From Planctomycetota bacterium (GTDB lineage: Bacteria; Planctomycetota; Brocadiia; Brocadiales; Brocadiaceae), in the NCBI GenBank assembly GCA_016235875.1, contig JACRII010000073.1, forward strand, positions 1 to 64,000: DNA of 64,000 nucleotides, read 5' to 3'. Numbering within the stretch: the stretch's first letter is position 1; every line of letters begins with the position of its first letter. The notes under the pieces are model-generated. The model searched no databases, was not told the origin of the DNA, and saw only the letters and a list, made by a program, of their open reading frames with translations. The translations under genes were made by a program, and so were the position numbers. Below are positions 18,107-25,440 of this stretch, piece after piece.

Positions 18107-18516
18107 AAGAGGAACAAATAAAAATTCTTTTTGTTGATGACGAACCATGGGGTACCGAGGCACTTCGTTTAAAATTGGAAGGGAGAGGTTTTATTTGTCG
18201 GACTGCAACTGATATGAGTTTAGCCTTCCGGTTACTGGATCAGGAAAAATTTGAAGTTATTGTGACAGATATCATGATGTCAGCAGGACCAGATTTTCCA
18301 AATATTGAATCATCAAGAACCGGCATTGAATTTATCAAAATGCTCAAAAATAAATATCAAAATATGCAAATAATATGTCTTTCTGTCATAGGAGAGCAGC
18401 AAACTATTAATGACCTTAAAAAAAGAGGTGTCCTTTATCTAAGAAAAGGGGAAACATCTTTAGACGTAGCGTCAAAACTTATTGAATCAAAGGCAAAAGG
18501 AATTATTTCATTTTAA
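18103..18516 (+). CDS. Stand-alone receiver protein, candidate phosphate buffer
   Basis: A 137-residue receiver with acidic residues in FVDDEP (Asp12, Asp13), phosphoacceptor Asp56 in VIVTDIMM, Ser94 at the switch position and Lys115 in LRKGE. Between Asp56 and helix 3 it has an extra loop (SAGPDFPNIESSRTG), a feature shared by the receiver domain of the next protein, so the two receivers are close relatives. It has no output domain. It overlaps the kinase gene by 4 bases. In Detocs systems a similar lone receiver is thought to drain phosphate from the kinase and prevent accidental activation of the effector; the same role is inferred here. Confidence 0.88.
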   Translation: MKEEQIKILFVDDEPWGTEALRLKLEGRGFICRTATDMSLAFRLLDQEKFEVIVTDIMMSAGPDFPNIESSRTGIEFIKMLKNKYQNMQIICLSVIGEQQTINDLKKRGVLYLRKGETSLDVASKLIESKAKGIISF

Positions 18517-18522
18517 AAATTG

Positions 18523-19353
18523 ATGCCAATACTCATTGTTGAAGATGATAATTTTTACGCTCAAAGATTAAAAGAAGTGCTTATGGACTTTGGTTTAGAG
18601 GCTACTTTGGTTAATAGCACACAAGAGGCACTTTCTTCTAACATTCCATTATATGCTGCAGCAATCATAGATATAATGCTCCCCAACGATCCGGATATTA
18701 CTGGAATTTCTCTTAGAGAGTCACGGGCTGGATATCTCTCTGGAGTTGCACTTGCAAGAAGATTTAGGCAAAAAGTACCTAATTTTCCTATTATTCTTTT
18801 TTCTGGCTATTTTGGCAGTTTCGAGGGTGAAAGCTGGGCAAGAGACAATGGAATTCTATTCTTTTCGAAGGAGGATGGTCCCGGAGCATTAAAATATTGT
18901 TTACAAAAAATAGGTATCATAAGGGAGGTTAAACCTAGAGTTTTTATAGTACACGGACATGATGAACATGCATTGATAGAATTGAAGGATTATATTCAAA
19001 ATACTTTGAATTGGCAAAAACCGATTGTGCTCCGCGATGAACCAAGCAGTGGAAGAACGATAGTTGAAAAATTTGAGGATTTTGCTTCATCGGTGGATTA
19101 TGTCTTTGTCCTAATGACGCCCGATGACATCGTTCGAAATGTAAAGGAAGATGATAAAAGAAGAAGTAGGCAAAATGTGATATTTGAGTTAGGTTTTTTC
19201 TATGGTCAATTTGGAAGGAAATCTGGCAGAGTTATAGTTCTTCATAAAGGGCCTATTGAGCTTCCGTCTGACATACAAGGTATAATATGGATTGATATTT
19301 CAAAAGGAATCAAAGAGTCGAGTGGAGATATTCGGCGTGAACTTAAAATATAA
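18523..19353 (+). CDS. Receiver fused to CAP12/Pycsar-type TIR domain, candidate NAD-degrading effector
   Basis: A 276-residue fusion. Residues 1-130 form a receiver with acidic Asp8/Asp9, phosphoacceptor Asp50 in AAIIDIML, Ser94 and Lys116, and the same long loop after Asp50 as the previous protein. Residues about 139-276 match the TIR-like domain of CBASS Cap12 and Pycsar effectors: PRVFIVHGHDEHALIELKDY, DEPSSGRTIVEKFEDF, FVLMTPDD, RRSRQNVIFELGFFYG and a C-terminal LPSDIQGI-IDIS segment. Glu222 in NVIFELGFF is the expected catalytic residue for NAD cleavage. The natural reading is that phosphorylation of the receiver switches the TIR enzyme on and depletes NAD. It starts 6 bases after the previous stop (ATG at 18523, preceded by a TTG). 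No similar system was recognised elsewhere in the window. Confidence 0.88.
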   Translation: MPILIVEDDNFYAQRLKEVLMDFGLEATLVNSTQEALSSNIPLYAAAIIDIMLPNDPDITGISLRESRAGYLSGVALARRFRQKVPNFPIILFSGYFGSFEGESWARDNGILFFSKEDGPGALKYCLQKIGIIREVKPRVFIVHGHDEHALIELKDYIQNTLNWQKPIVLRDEPSSGRTIVEKFEDFASSVDYVFVLMTPDDIVRNVKEDDKRRSRQNVIFELGFFYGQFGRKSGRVIVLHKGPIELPSDIQGIIWIDISKGIKESSGDIRRELKI

Positions 19354-19375
19354 TTTCACAGTAGTTCCTGAATCA

Positions 19376-19610
19376 TCAGATACATAGGGAATTATTTAGG
19401 AACATATCCCTTTTTGGTCTACCTTTAGATCTAAATTTTAACTTGTAACCTAATTTCTTAGGAAGCATCTCTAAAAATCCTCTATCCCCAAGAGGCTTGC
19501 CTAATCTTGTCTGCTTTCTGATAACATCTTAATCCACTTTATCCTCATTTCCTGCAATAAACTTCCTGTAGCTGGAGATCTCGCCTTTATCGAATAGGGA
19601 GGCAATAAGC
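19376..19610 (-). pseudogene. C-terminal remnant of a REP-associated (Y1-type) transposase
   Basis: The minus strand translates to SYRKFIAGNEDKVD, an in-frame stop, then DVIRKQTRLGKPLGDRGF and LEMLPKKLGYKLKFRSKGRP, ending at a stop near 19376. This is the characteristic tail of REP-associated tyrosine transposases (IR-xxTRxGRPLG-xxF ... KxxGRPKK). The catalytic N-terminal part is absent and a stop interrupts the fragment, so it is dead. Together with the brnT promoter it accounts for the 383 bases between the TIR gene and brnT. Confidence 0.6.
19463..19568. repeat. Direct repeat copy 1 flanking brnTA
   Basis: About 106 bases running from AAGCATCT to AACTTCCTG recur at 20201-20305 with a few substitutions and one indel. 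Both copies derive from the transposase tail described above. The brnT-brnA pair lies exactly between them. Confidence 0.8.
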
Positions 19611-19699
19611 AAGTATAACTACGTCTTTCCCGCGAAGGAATCGTTAGTTCACCGCCGCGCGGATGAAGCCCACCGTTCGAATCTTAAAAAAATATTAAA

Positions 19700-19735
19700 T
19701 TGACAACAGGAGTAGTAAAGGTATAATTTTTATAC
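19700..19735 (+). promoter_or_regulatory. Consensus sigma70 promoter and overlapping operator-like palindrome of brnT
   Basis: TTGACA at 19700-19705 and TATAAT at 19722-19727 are separated by 16 bases, both perfect consensus. An inverted repeat GTATAA-ttt-TTATAC (19721-19735) covers the -10 box and fits binding by the antitoxin for autorepression. The expected start lies only 2-4 bases before the ATG, so the message would be almost leaderless. Confidence 0.75.
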
Positions 19736-19736
19736 T

Positions 19737-19997
19737 ATGGAGTTTGAATTCGATCCCCAAAAAAGCAAGCGTAATAAGGAAAAGCATGGGATCGACTTTT
19801 ACGAGGCACAGGCACTTTGGGACGATCCTGATTTTATTGAGGTTCCTGTAAAAACCAATGATGAACTCAGATTTTTGGTAATCGGAAAGATTTCAGGAAA
19901 GCATTGGTCTGGGGTTATCACCTATCGGGGTGAAAAGATAAGGATTATTTCGGTACGGCGTTCCAGGAAAGAGGAGGTTGATATATATGAAGGCTAA
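19737..19997 (+). CDS. brnT: BrnT-family toxin
   Basis: An 86-residue DUF497/BrnT protein. BrnT toxins are RelE-fold ribonucleases that stop translation. Family features are FEFDPQKSKRNKEKHGIDFYEA, DP-DF after ALWD, RFLVIGKISGKHWSGVITYRGEKIRIISVRRSRKEE. Length is normal. It is transcribed from a consensus promoter with almost no leader and overlaps the antitoxin gene. The pair sits between two copies of a decayed transposase tail, which suggests acquisition by transfer. Confidence 0.9.
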   Translation: MEFEFDPQKSKRNKEKHGIDFYEAQALWDDPDFIEVPVKTNDELRFLVIGKISGKHWSGVITYRGEKIRIISVRRSRKEEVDIYEG

Positions 19998-20211
19998 AGA
20001 ATTCGATAAGAGTTTTGACAAAGGTGTGGATATTTCTAAATATCTCGATCTATCAAAGGCGAGAAGACCCGAGCAGGAACAGAAAAGAGTAAACGTGGAT
20101 TTCCCTTTATGGATGATCCACTTGTTGGATAAAGAGGCAAAACGTTTGGGTGTGCCTCGTCAATCCATTATCAAGGTCTGGGTAGCGGAACGTCTTGAAA
20201 AAGCATCTTGA
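19987..20211 (+). CDS. brnA: BrnA-like ribbon-helix-helix antitoxin
   Basis: A 74-residue protein whose C-terminal half (KRVNVDFPLWMIHLLDKEAKRLGVPRQSIIKVWVAERLEK) is a CopG/BrnA-type ribbon-helix-helix DNA-binding domain; the N-terminus would wrap the toxin. I chose the ATG at 19987, nine bases after GAGGAGG; a TTG at 19978 overlaps that site. It overlaps brnT by 11 bases in a different frame. Its last codons coincide with the first bases of the downstream direct repeat. Confidence 0.85.
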   Translation: MKAKEFDKSFDKGVDISKYLDLSKARRPEQEQKRVNVDFPLWMIHLLDKEAKRLGVPRQSIIKVWVAERLEKAS

Positions 20212-20305
20212 AAATCCTCTATCCCCAAGAGGCTTGCCTAATCTTGTCTGCTTTCTGATAACAGCTAAATCCACTTTATCCCCATCTTCTGCAATAAACT
20301 TCCTG
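20201..20305. repeat. Direct repeat copy 2 flanking brnTA
   Basis: Second copy of the 106-base sequence at 19463-19568. On the minus strand it encodes LRKFIAEDGDKVDLAVIRKQ and TRLGKPLGDRGF without the premature stop seen in copy 1, but then runs into antisense brnA, so the transposase fragment is cut off. Confidence 0.8.
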
Positions 20306-20377
20306 AGTCTTGTAGTTTGGTGAAGCAGTGCGCACCCAACAATCGGTTTGAACGTTCTGAGCCGATTGAACGGTTTT

Positions 20378-20403
20378 GATGGGTTCACTTCGTTTAACCC
20401 ATC
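20378..20403. repeat. Small palindrome
   Basis: Arms GATGGGTT and AACCCATC flank a 10-base centre (CACTTCGTTT). Another member of the dispersed hairpins of this genome, located between brnA and the convergent Fe-S gene. Confidence 0.5.
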
Positions 20404-20479
20404 CTACTCCACTTGAAACAAACACAACAGTAAACCAGTATTCATGCCCGTTTTACCATAGCTTGGTAGGCAGAAGCTG

Positions 20480-21730
20480 TCACGTGGATGAGAGCAATGC
20501 GTCCCGTAACACCTGGATGGTGTGTGTGCATTTAACCTGAGAACTTCGTGCAGCGAGGAGGTCTTCGATTTGGAGCCGGCATCCCGGACAGCCCGTTGCT
20601 ACAACCTCTGCGCCGCTTTTCTCAATAGCCTTTGCCTTGTACTCCCCAATCTTCATGGAGAGGTCGTAGTGTAATAAATTAAACACCCCGCCTCCACCAC
20701 AGCATCGTTCCGGTGTTTCCATCTCTTGAAACGTGGCAGAACGGCTCAGAATATTCCTCGGCTGTTTTGAAATGTTTTGGCCCCAATAGAGATGACACGG
20801 ATCATGGTATGTAATCTTTGTATTCAGCGCCTTTGTTTCGAATGCAAAATATTTTTCAATAAACTCGGATATGTCGTATAATTTATCCGTGAATTTTAAG
20901 GCACGATCACCCAGGATACGGGGATAGTCCTTTTTCAGTGTCCTTCCACAAGTGGCACAGGCATTGACGATAAAATCGACATTGGCTTTCTCAAACACCT
21001 TCACATTTATTTCCGCCAGTTTCTGCGCTGTTTTTACATCACCCAATGACCGGGCGGGAATGCCGCAACACAACTGTCCTGGAGGGACAACCACCTCAAC
21101 CCCCAGATGATTTAATACTTCGATTACTGCATCAGCAATGTCGGTATAGACGTAGTTCATGAGACAACCCACGTAAAATCCCACTTTCATCTTTGGATTC
21201 GTTATCTTTCTTGTATTGCGATATTTGTTTAGCGCTGATTTTTTTGCCAGTGGTGGAATCCATCTGCCGCCCATAAACATGAAGGGCAGATGTCTCATGG
21301 TGCCATGTCGCTTTAACGGCACTAAACGTTGAAATAAACTGGCAGCCTTCAGGAGTACGTTAAACAGCCATCTCCGGGTTAAAAACAATCTGAATATCAT
21401 CCGGGGTATAAACCATATCCCAATGTGTTTTGCCACATCGTCGAGCATGGTCTGGATAATCAGGTCATAATCTACGCCCGAGGGGCAGATGCTGGAGCAT
21501 CGAAGGCATTTCTTGCAGGAGAGGAGGTAATCCCTCAATAATTCAGTATGAAAAATTTCACCGTCTCGTAAAGACTCGGCTAGGCTGATGCGGCCTCGCG
21601 CCACCATAGATTCGTTGCCGGTTTCCAGAAAAACAGGGCAGATCGAGCGGCATTTGCCGCACTTGGCGCATTTCTGAATTTCTGATTCAAGTACGTCATT
21701 GACCACGATATCTTTTTTGACATCATTCAT
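20480..21730 (-). CDS. GlcF-like iron-sulfur oxidoreductase subunit
   Basis: A 416-residue protein with two [4Fe-4S] ferredoxin motifs near the N-terminus (CAKCGKCRSICP and CKKCLRCSSICP) and two C-terminal CCG domains (GCLMNYVYTDI...CCGIPARSLGD and CCGGGGVFNL...GCPGCRLQI). This architecture is that of glycolate/lactate oxidase Fe-S subunits (GlcF, LldE) and heterodisulfide-reductase-like electron carriers. No FAD-linked GlcD/GlcE partner is encoded next to it, so the substrate is uncertain. It probably passes electrons between a flavoprotein and the quinone pool or another carrier at the membrane. It is a single gene. Confidence 0.85.
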   Translation of the reverse strand: MNDVKKDIVVNDVLESEIQKCAKCGKCRSICPVFLETGNESMVARGRISLAESLRDGEIFHTELLRDYLLSCKKCLRCSSICPSGVDYDLIIQTMLDDVAKHIGIWFIPRMIFRLFLTRRWLFNVLLKAASLFQRLVPLKRHGTMRHLPFMFMGGRWIPPLAKKSALNKYRNTRKITNPKMKVGFYVGCLMNYVYTDIADAVIEVLNHLGVEVVVPPGQLCCGIPARSLGDVKTAQKLAEINVKVFEKANVDFIVNACATCGRTLKKDYPRILGDRALKFTDKLYDISEFIEKYFAFETKALNTKITYHDPCHLYWGQNISKQPRNILSRSATFQEMETPERCCGGGGVFNLLHYDLSMKIGEYKAKAIEKSGAEVVATGCPGCRLQIEDLLAARSSQVKCTHTIQVLRDALLSST

Positions 21731-21770
21731 CTGAATACCATCAAGGTCCTTTGAGAGGATATTTGGTAAT

Positions 21771-21790
21771 AGTTCACCGCCGAGAACGCG
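21771..21790. repeat. Partial copy of the TTCACCGC repeat
   Basis: AGTTCACCGCCGAGAACGCG resembles one arm of the MITE-like element at 15829-15971, with changes and no partner arm. Confidence 0.4.
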
Positions 21791-21855
21791 GAGGGATCAG
21801 AGAAACCACAGCCGACGGCTATTCATTTTTATACTAAATTTTAACACACAGAAAC

Positions 21856-21887
21856 AAAAAAGGGAGGCCAAAAAGCCTCCCTTTTTT
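21856..21887. terminator. Bidirectional intrinsic terminator
   Basis: AAAAAAGGGAGGC and GCCTCCCTTTTTT form a 13-bp stem with a 6-base loop. It ends the secreted Thr/Pro-rich protein gene on the minus strand. Confidence 0.9.
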
Positions 21888-21907
21888 ATAAACAGCATTA
21901 TTCATGC

Positions 21908-22951
21908 TTAATCATGCTTCTTTTTTCCATGGTCGTCATTATCATCATCGTCGTCGTGTTTCTTTCCTTTGCCCTTTATTTTTATCTCATCACTTCCCTG
22001 GAATTTCGTACCATCTGTTAGCTCACCTGTTACGGTAAGTGTTACCTTTTCATTCTTATAGTTTTTTGATTCTAACTCTAAATCCTGTACTTCAAATGTA
22101 GCAATAAATCGATCGTGATCATCAGTCTTTCCGTCGATGGCTTGTGCGCCATTGCACTCAACGGTATCCAGCTCGATATCTTCAACACTATAAGTCGAAG
22201 GAAGCTCAATGAATGCCTTAAATTTACCTTTACTCTTCAGATTGATGGTTTCGGGTTTTATAGAAACATCTGCAGTAATCACTGATGGCGTTGCCGTAGG
22301 TGATGCTGTAGCAGTTGGCGAAGTAACCGGTGTTGGTGTTGCCACTGTTGTAGACTCCGAGATTATGCCGCCCGGGACTAGAATTGCATCGTCTGTCTCC
22401 GCAGATGCATTAAGTATGTGTGCATGAGCGGCAATGGGTGTTGTTCCCGTACCTGTTGGAGTAACGGGTGGTGTTGGTGATGCGGTTACAGTCGGAGTAG
22501 CGGTTGCAGTACCGGTCGGTGTTGGCGATATAGTGACTGTTGGCGTAGGCGTTGTGGACGTCCCTTTATTAACTGTTACACTTAGAATTTCAAGTTTGTC
22601 ATCTTTACTAAGGTCTTCAAGGGTAAATTCTTCTTCGGCTTTTCCATCGGTAATCGTGAATGATTTAGAATATGTTTTGGCGCTTTCGTTGACTTCTGTT
22701 TCAATTACGAGAGTACTGTTTTGGCTAAGCAGTTCATTATCGGAAGAAGACCGTAATCCTTTTATGGATAATTCCACTTTGCCGTTGTCTTTTATACTAA
22801 TCTTTGCTTCAACTTCATTGCTATAAGATGACGAAGCGCCAGTTAAACTCGCTTTATACAAATCATCACTATATCCTCTTTCAACGCCAACGGCAAGGAT
22901 GCCTGTTACGAATAAAAACCAACCCGCAAAAGTACAATATTTTTTTATCAT
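21908..22951 (-). CDS. Secreted protein with Thr/Pro-rich linkers
   Basis: A 347-residue exported protein with a signal peptide (about 1-28, ending near GYSDDL). A beta-rich domain (about 30-130) is followed by a low-complexity TPTPTxTxSPTPTGT-type linker, a short central insert (AHAHILNASAETDDAILVPG), a second Thr/Pro linker, a further beta-rich domain (about 230-325), and a tail of alternating acidic and basic residues (KKHDDDDDNDDHGKKKHD). The linkers resemble those joining domains of extracellular or envelope proteins and could be glycosylated. No catalytic motif was recognised. AGGAGGGAG precedes the ATG. The gene is divergent from mutL, with an AT-rich 157-base spacer between them. Confidence 0.8.
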   Translation of the reverse strand: MIKKYCTFAGWFLFVTGILAVGVERGYSDDLYKASLTGASSSYSNEVEAKISIKDNGKVELSIKGLRSSSDNELLSQNSTLVIETEVNESAKTYSKSFTITDGKAEEEFTLEDLSKDDKLEILSVTVNKGTSTTPTPTVTISPTPTGTATATPTVTASPTPPVTPTGTGTTPIAAHAHILNASAETDDAILVPGGIISESTTVATPTPVTSPTATASPTATPSVITADVSIKPETINLKSKGKFKAFIELPSTYSVEDIELDTVECNGAQAIDGKTDDHDRFIATFEVQDLELESKNYKNEKVTLTVTGELTDGTKFQGSDEIKIKGKGKKHDDDDDNDDHGKKKHD

Positions 22952-23108
22952 TTTCTCCCTCCTCCTTTTGTAAAATATATGTTATAGTTGTCTATTAAAT
23001 TTTGCATTTTTTATATGACATATATTTTGATTTTTACAACTAAAATACTATAACATAAATTTAAAAAAAATATAAATAAATTAGTTGTTTTAAAAGGGAA
23101 ACGTTTTT

Positions 23109-24884
23109 ATGTCACAAATCAAGATTCTTCCAGAATCTGTAATTAATAAAATTGCTGCAGGTGAGGTGATAGACCGTCCGGCATCTGTCGTAAAAGAGTT
23201 GATTGAGAATGCGATTGATGCCCTGGCATCGAGAATCGATACCTATTTGGAAGATGGGGGGCGAAAATTGATACGGGTCTCAGACGATGGTATTGGAATG
23301 GATGCAGATGACCTTGCCCTTGCATTTCAAAGCCATGCCACGAGCAAACTTCAAAATGCAGACGATTTATTTGCCGTGCATACATTGGGTTTTCGAGGAG
23401 AGGCGCTGCCGAGTATTGGAGCCGTTTCACACGCCGGCATCATCTCCAGGGTAAAAGGGGCTATGAATGGGACAGAAATAAAGATTGATGGGGGCGTTCT
23501 AGGGGAAGTTAAGGAAAGGGGTGCCCCAGAAGGTACACAGGTTGAGGTGCGGGAACTGTTTTTTAACACTCCTGTCCGTAAGAAATTTTTGAAGTCGATA
23601 CCCACGGAAATGGCTTATATTTCAGAGGTGCTAACAAAATTTTCGCTGTCCTATCCGGCAATTCATTTCACGCTTATGCATAACAACAGGACGGTGTTTA
23701 ATCTGCCAACGGTTCAGGATACCGCAGAACGGATTGCGACTTTTTTTGGCGAAGAGATGAGAAAACATCTCATTCCCATATTTCTCAGGGAAGAGATGTT
23801 TACCCTTTCCGGATATATTGCCCCGCCCTTTTTTGATAAAGGTAATGCAAGGATGCAATTTATATTTTTAAATGGTCGCTATATCAAGGACAGCGCTGTC
23901 TTTCGCGCTATTAACGAGGCTTACCATGGGAAATTGATGCATAAGCGGTATCCGATTGTCTTCTTGTTTTTACAGGTAGAGCCGTCTGAGGTAGACGTGA
24001 ATGTCCATCCGACAAAAATCGAGGTGCGTTTTCGAAATACCAGCGCAATTTATAATTATGTCTTCTCTGCGTTAAAAGAGGGTTTGAATAAGTCAGCAAC
24101 GAAAACTATTAGCGCTCCATCTCCCATACCGGGATTGGAAAGAGAAGCGGGAGGGGGGGAGGAGTTTGATCTTATAAAAAAATCTTTGTGGGAACGGTTT
24201 TCCCCTGGAAAGGCAGATGGGGAAAATGCGGGGTTGTATAACGATATTCAGGCAAATAAAAAAGCAGAAGAGAAAGAAAAAGTCTTTAGTGCCGAAATTG
24301 GTAATAAAAAGAGGAGGATGTGCTTCCAAATTCACAATGCCTTTATAATCGAGGAGACAGAGGGTGGATTGAATATCATAGACCAACACGCCTTGCATGA
24401 AATAATTTTATATCACGAAATAGAAAGGAGCTTGCAAGCTTCCAAATCGCTCAGTCAACGCTTGCTGATACCGGAGATGATAGAATTGAGTCCTAAGGAT
24501 TTTTTTAGCATTATCAGTTTGAAGGAATATTTGGGAACATTGGGACTTGAGGTTGAGGAGTTTGGACAGCATACGATAGTGGTCCGTGCTTTTCCGCAGA
24601 TTTTAAAGCATTTAAATGCAAAGGAATTTGTAGAAAGCCTGCTGGCAGAGTTGGGTGCAGAAGATTCTCTAAAGGGCAAAGATAAGATTTTAAACAAACT
24701 CATCAATGTCATGGCGTGTAGAGGCGCTGTCAAGGCTGGACAAAGGTTAGAACCTCAAGAGATAGAAGAGCTTCTGGAAAAGAAAAAGAGTATAAATGCA
24801 TATACAAATAATTGCCCGCATGGCAGACCAACGACCCTGTATTTTTCTCTGGATGATTTACAAAAACAATTCAAAAGAAAATAG
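23109..24884 (+). CDS. mutL: DNA mismatch repair protein MutL
   Basis: A 591-residue MutL. The N-terminal GHKL ATPase has INKIAAGEVIDRPASVVKEL, ELIENAIDAL, DDGIGM, TLGFRGEALPSI and FFNTPVRKKFLKS. The C-terminal endonuclease domain has the metal-binding DQHALHE motif (the last Glu of the DQHAX2EX4E pattern is shifted by one), ACRGAVKAGQ and CPHGRPT. It therefore belongs to the nicking MutL class found in bacteria without MutH. AAGGGA precedes the ATG. It acts with MutS, which is not in this window. Confidence 0.96.
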   Translation: MSQIKILPESVINKIAAGEVIDRPASVVKELIENAIDALASRIDTYLEDGGRKLIRVSDDGIGMDADDLALAFQSHATSKLQNADDLFAVHTLGFRGEALPSIGAVSHAGIISRVKGAMNGTEIKIDGGVLGEVKERGAPEGTQVEVRELFFNTPVRKKFLKSIPTEMAYISEVLTKFSLSYPAIHFTLMHNNRTVFNLPTVQDTAERIATFFGEEMRKHLIPIFLREEMFTLSGYIAPPFFDKGNARMQFIFLNGRYIKDSAVFRAINEAYHGKLMHKRYPIVFLFLQVEPSEVDVNVHPTKIEVRFRNTSAIYNYVFSALKEGLNKSATKTISAPSPIPGLEREAGGGEEFDLIKKSLWERFSPGKADGENAGLYNDIQANKKAEEKEKVFSAEIGNKKRRMCFQIHNAFIIEETEGGLNIIDQHALHEIILYHEIERSLQASKSLSQRLLIPEMIELSPKDFFSIISLKEYLGTLGLEVEEFGQHTIVVRAFPQILKHLNAKEFVESLLAELGAEDSLKGKDKILNKLINVMACRGAVKAGQRLEPQEIEELLEKKKSINAYTNNCPHGRPTTLYFSLDDLQKQFKRK

Positions 24885-25047
24885 GGGAGTTTGGCAGGTA
24901 TAAAATTATCCTATGTTTTTTTATAATGAGCGTTTAAGCCTATATGAACAATCAGAAATCCCTTGACTTTTATTTCCGTCAGTGATAAGATTTTTTGTTG
25001 ACTTACCTGTAATATAATAAAAATAGAGCCTCTTTTGGTGCATAGGT

Positions 25048-25413
25048 GTGTTTGAACTTGTCGTTGAAACTGATTTTTCTGCAGCGCATAACCTCCGTGA
25101 ATATAAAGGGCAATGCGAAAAGCTCCACGGGCATAACTGGAAAGTTCAGGTCGTCTTAAAGGCTGAAAAGCTGGACAAGTTGGGTATGGTTATGGATTTT
25201 AGAGAGGTGAAAAGAGTTGTTGGCGAAATAATGAATAAGTTTGACCATACCTATTTGAATGAACTTGCAGATTTTAAGGTTTTAAATCCAACTACAGAAA
25301 ATCTTTCTAAAATACTCTATGACGAGTTAAAAAATACCTTACCACCAGAGGTGAAGGTATCCAGGGTTACGACCTGGGAATCTGAGCGTTGTGGCGCAAC
25401 CTATTTCGAATAA
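25048..25413 (+). CDS. queD: 6-carboxy-5,6,7,8-tetrahydropterin synthase
   Basis: A 121-residue QueD/PTPS-family enzyme making carboxytetrahydropterin from dihydroneopterin triphosphate on the way to queuosine. Zinc ligands are visible in FSAAHNL and KLHGHNW, the catalytic Cys in YKGQCEKLHGH, with DFREVK, FDHTYLN, PTTENLSKIL and TTWESERCGATYFE conserved. Translation starts at GTG, with only a weak ribosome site. No other queuosine gene is next to it. Confidence 0.92.
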   Translation: MFELVVETDFSAAHNLREYKGQCEKLHGHNWKVQVVLKAEKLDKLGMVMDFREVKRVVGEIMNKFDHTYLNELADFKVLNPTTENLSKILYDELKNTLPPEVKVSRVTTWESERCGATYFE

Positions 25414-25440
25414 AAGCTCTTTTACAATTGAGTACAAATA

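Noticed and set aside
19660-19685. GTTCGAATC resembling a tRNA T-loop
   Set aside because: No acceptor stem, anticodon arm or CCA can be folded around it.
22209-22826. Two Val/Gly-rich reading frames antisense to the secreted Thr/Pro protein
   Set aside because: They are the reverse-strand image of the Thr/Pro-coding repeats, have no ribosome sites, and show only low-complexity GVGVAV runs.
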